DNA of 64,000 nt. It comes from Romanomermis culicivorax. Lineage: Eukaryota; Nematoda; Enoplea; Mermithida; Mermithidae. How positions within the stretch are numbered: position 1 is the first letter of the stretch; each line of letters starts with the position of its first letter. Below are positions 63,493-64,000 of the stretch, in pieces. The stretch is taken from assembly GCA_963922205.1 (NCBI GenBank), contig CAWUHX010000237.1, forward strand, positions 62,001 to 126,000. The letters run 5' to 3'. The notes beneath the pieces are model-generated. The model was given only the letters and a program-made list of their open reading frames with translations, did not search any database and was not told the DNA's origin. The translations under genes were made by a program, and so were the position numbers.

Positions 63493-64000
63493 TGAAAAGT
63501 GCGGAAAAGTTTTGGGCCAAAATTTTGATAAAAATTTAACGTTTAACGCATTAATTTTTGTAAAAATCGTGCCCAACTTATTTTTCAGCTAAGCATATCA
63601 GTGAGACAAGAAAAAACTGTGCGACAAAATTGTTCACGAAAACCCAAAAAAATGAAATGCTGAAAAAATTTAAATAGCTCTAGAATTGTTCAGGAAGTTT
63701 AAATTGATTCAATTTTCGACTACGAATATCTATGTATGTATATTTAACAACAATGTAAAGACTAGAGAAAATAAAGTCGAAAATTCAGTAAATTTTCGAT
63801 CCAAACATTGTACGATTGTCAACAATATCGGTTTTTCTATTTGAATCAATCAACACAAAAAGTAAGAATTCCAGTTTTAAATCCGAATCTGACTGAATTC
63901 GCAGAGAATATTCAGAATTTCTTTTCACTTATCAGTCTTGACAGCCTATAAAGTTTGCTGCAACGATACTAATACACTGCTCGTAGAGAAATCGTTCGCG
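63493..64000. other. AT-rich end of window, nothing recognised
   Basis: No open frame above background, splice pattern or repeat family seen. Confidence 0.5.

Overview
The window looks like an AT-rich nuclear contig from a small invertebrate, most likely a nematode. The evidence for this is the short exons with GTAAGT-like donors and TTTTCAG/TTTTAG acceptors, a BEL/Pao element carrying a phlebovirus-like envelope (an architecture known from nematode Cer-type elements), mariner, hAT and MITE debris, and abundant TACTGTA motifs. The species is not identifiable from the sequence alone. The assignment to phylum is inference.

Layout. 0-2.5 kb holds the 3' terminal exon of an ENPP-type ectonucleotide pyrophosphatase/phosphodiesterase (+), with a decayed mariner transposase just upstream. 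5.2-8.1 kb is a probable small secreted cysteine-rich protein gene (+). 8.1-40.7 kb is a nested mobile-element block. It contains a degenerate DNA transposon with inverted ends (8.1 and 13.3 kb), a 4.5-kb Ty3/gypsy-like LTR element inside it (GypsyB, 8716-13208), and a second large gypsy-like LTR element (GypsyA, 13481-40672) that was itself split by a young 10.9-kb BEL/Pao element on the minus strand (21467-32412). 40.8-56.1 kb has two well preserved minus-strand host genes, RNASEH2A (6 exons, 305 aa) and, upstream of it, NADSYN1 (17 exons, 706 aa), both reconstructed in frame exon by exon. 56-64 kb is repeat-rich: hAT/BED remnants, a poly-Asp terminal exon candidate, a ~960-bp tandem duplication, hairpin-bearing repeats and a small MITE.

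Most interesting content. In both gypsy-like elements a membrane glycoprotein resembling an envelope lies between Gag and Pol, not after Pol. In GypsyA it is in the same reading frame as Pol and is followed by two separate retropepsin-like domains with an Arg-Ser-rich stretch between them. GypsyB has the same gag-glycoprotein start but is a deletion derivative whose glycoprotein runs directly into the integrase C-terminus. The GypsyA leader carries an array of about eleven units (~66 bp period), each with a TGACGTCA-like palindrome, most followed by a hairpin. The BEL element is a separate invention: its phlebovirus Gn/Gc-like envelope is translated in frame after integrase, and an extra 370-codon ORF of unknown function sits before the 3' LTR.

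The two host enzymes (NAD+ synthesis; removal of ribonucleotides from DNA) are tandem on one strand with a 400-bp gap, so a shared transcript is possible. Their introns are loaded with related repeats. Exon coordinates given here come from manual splice-site reading and were checked for phase at every junction.
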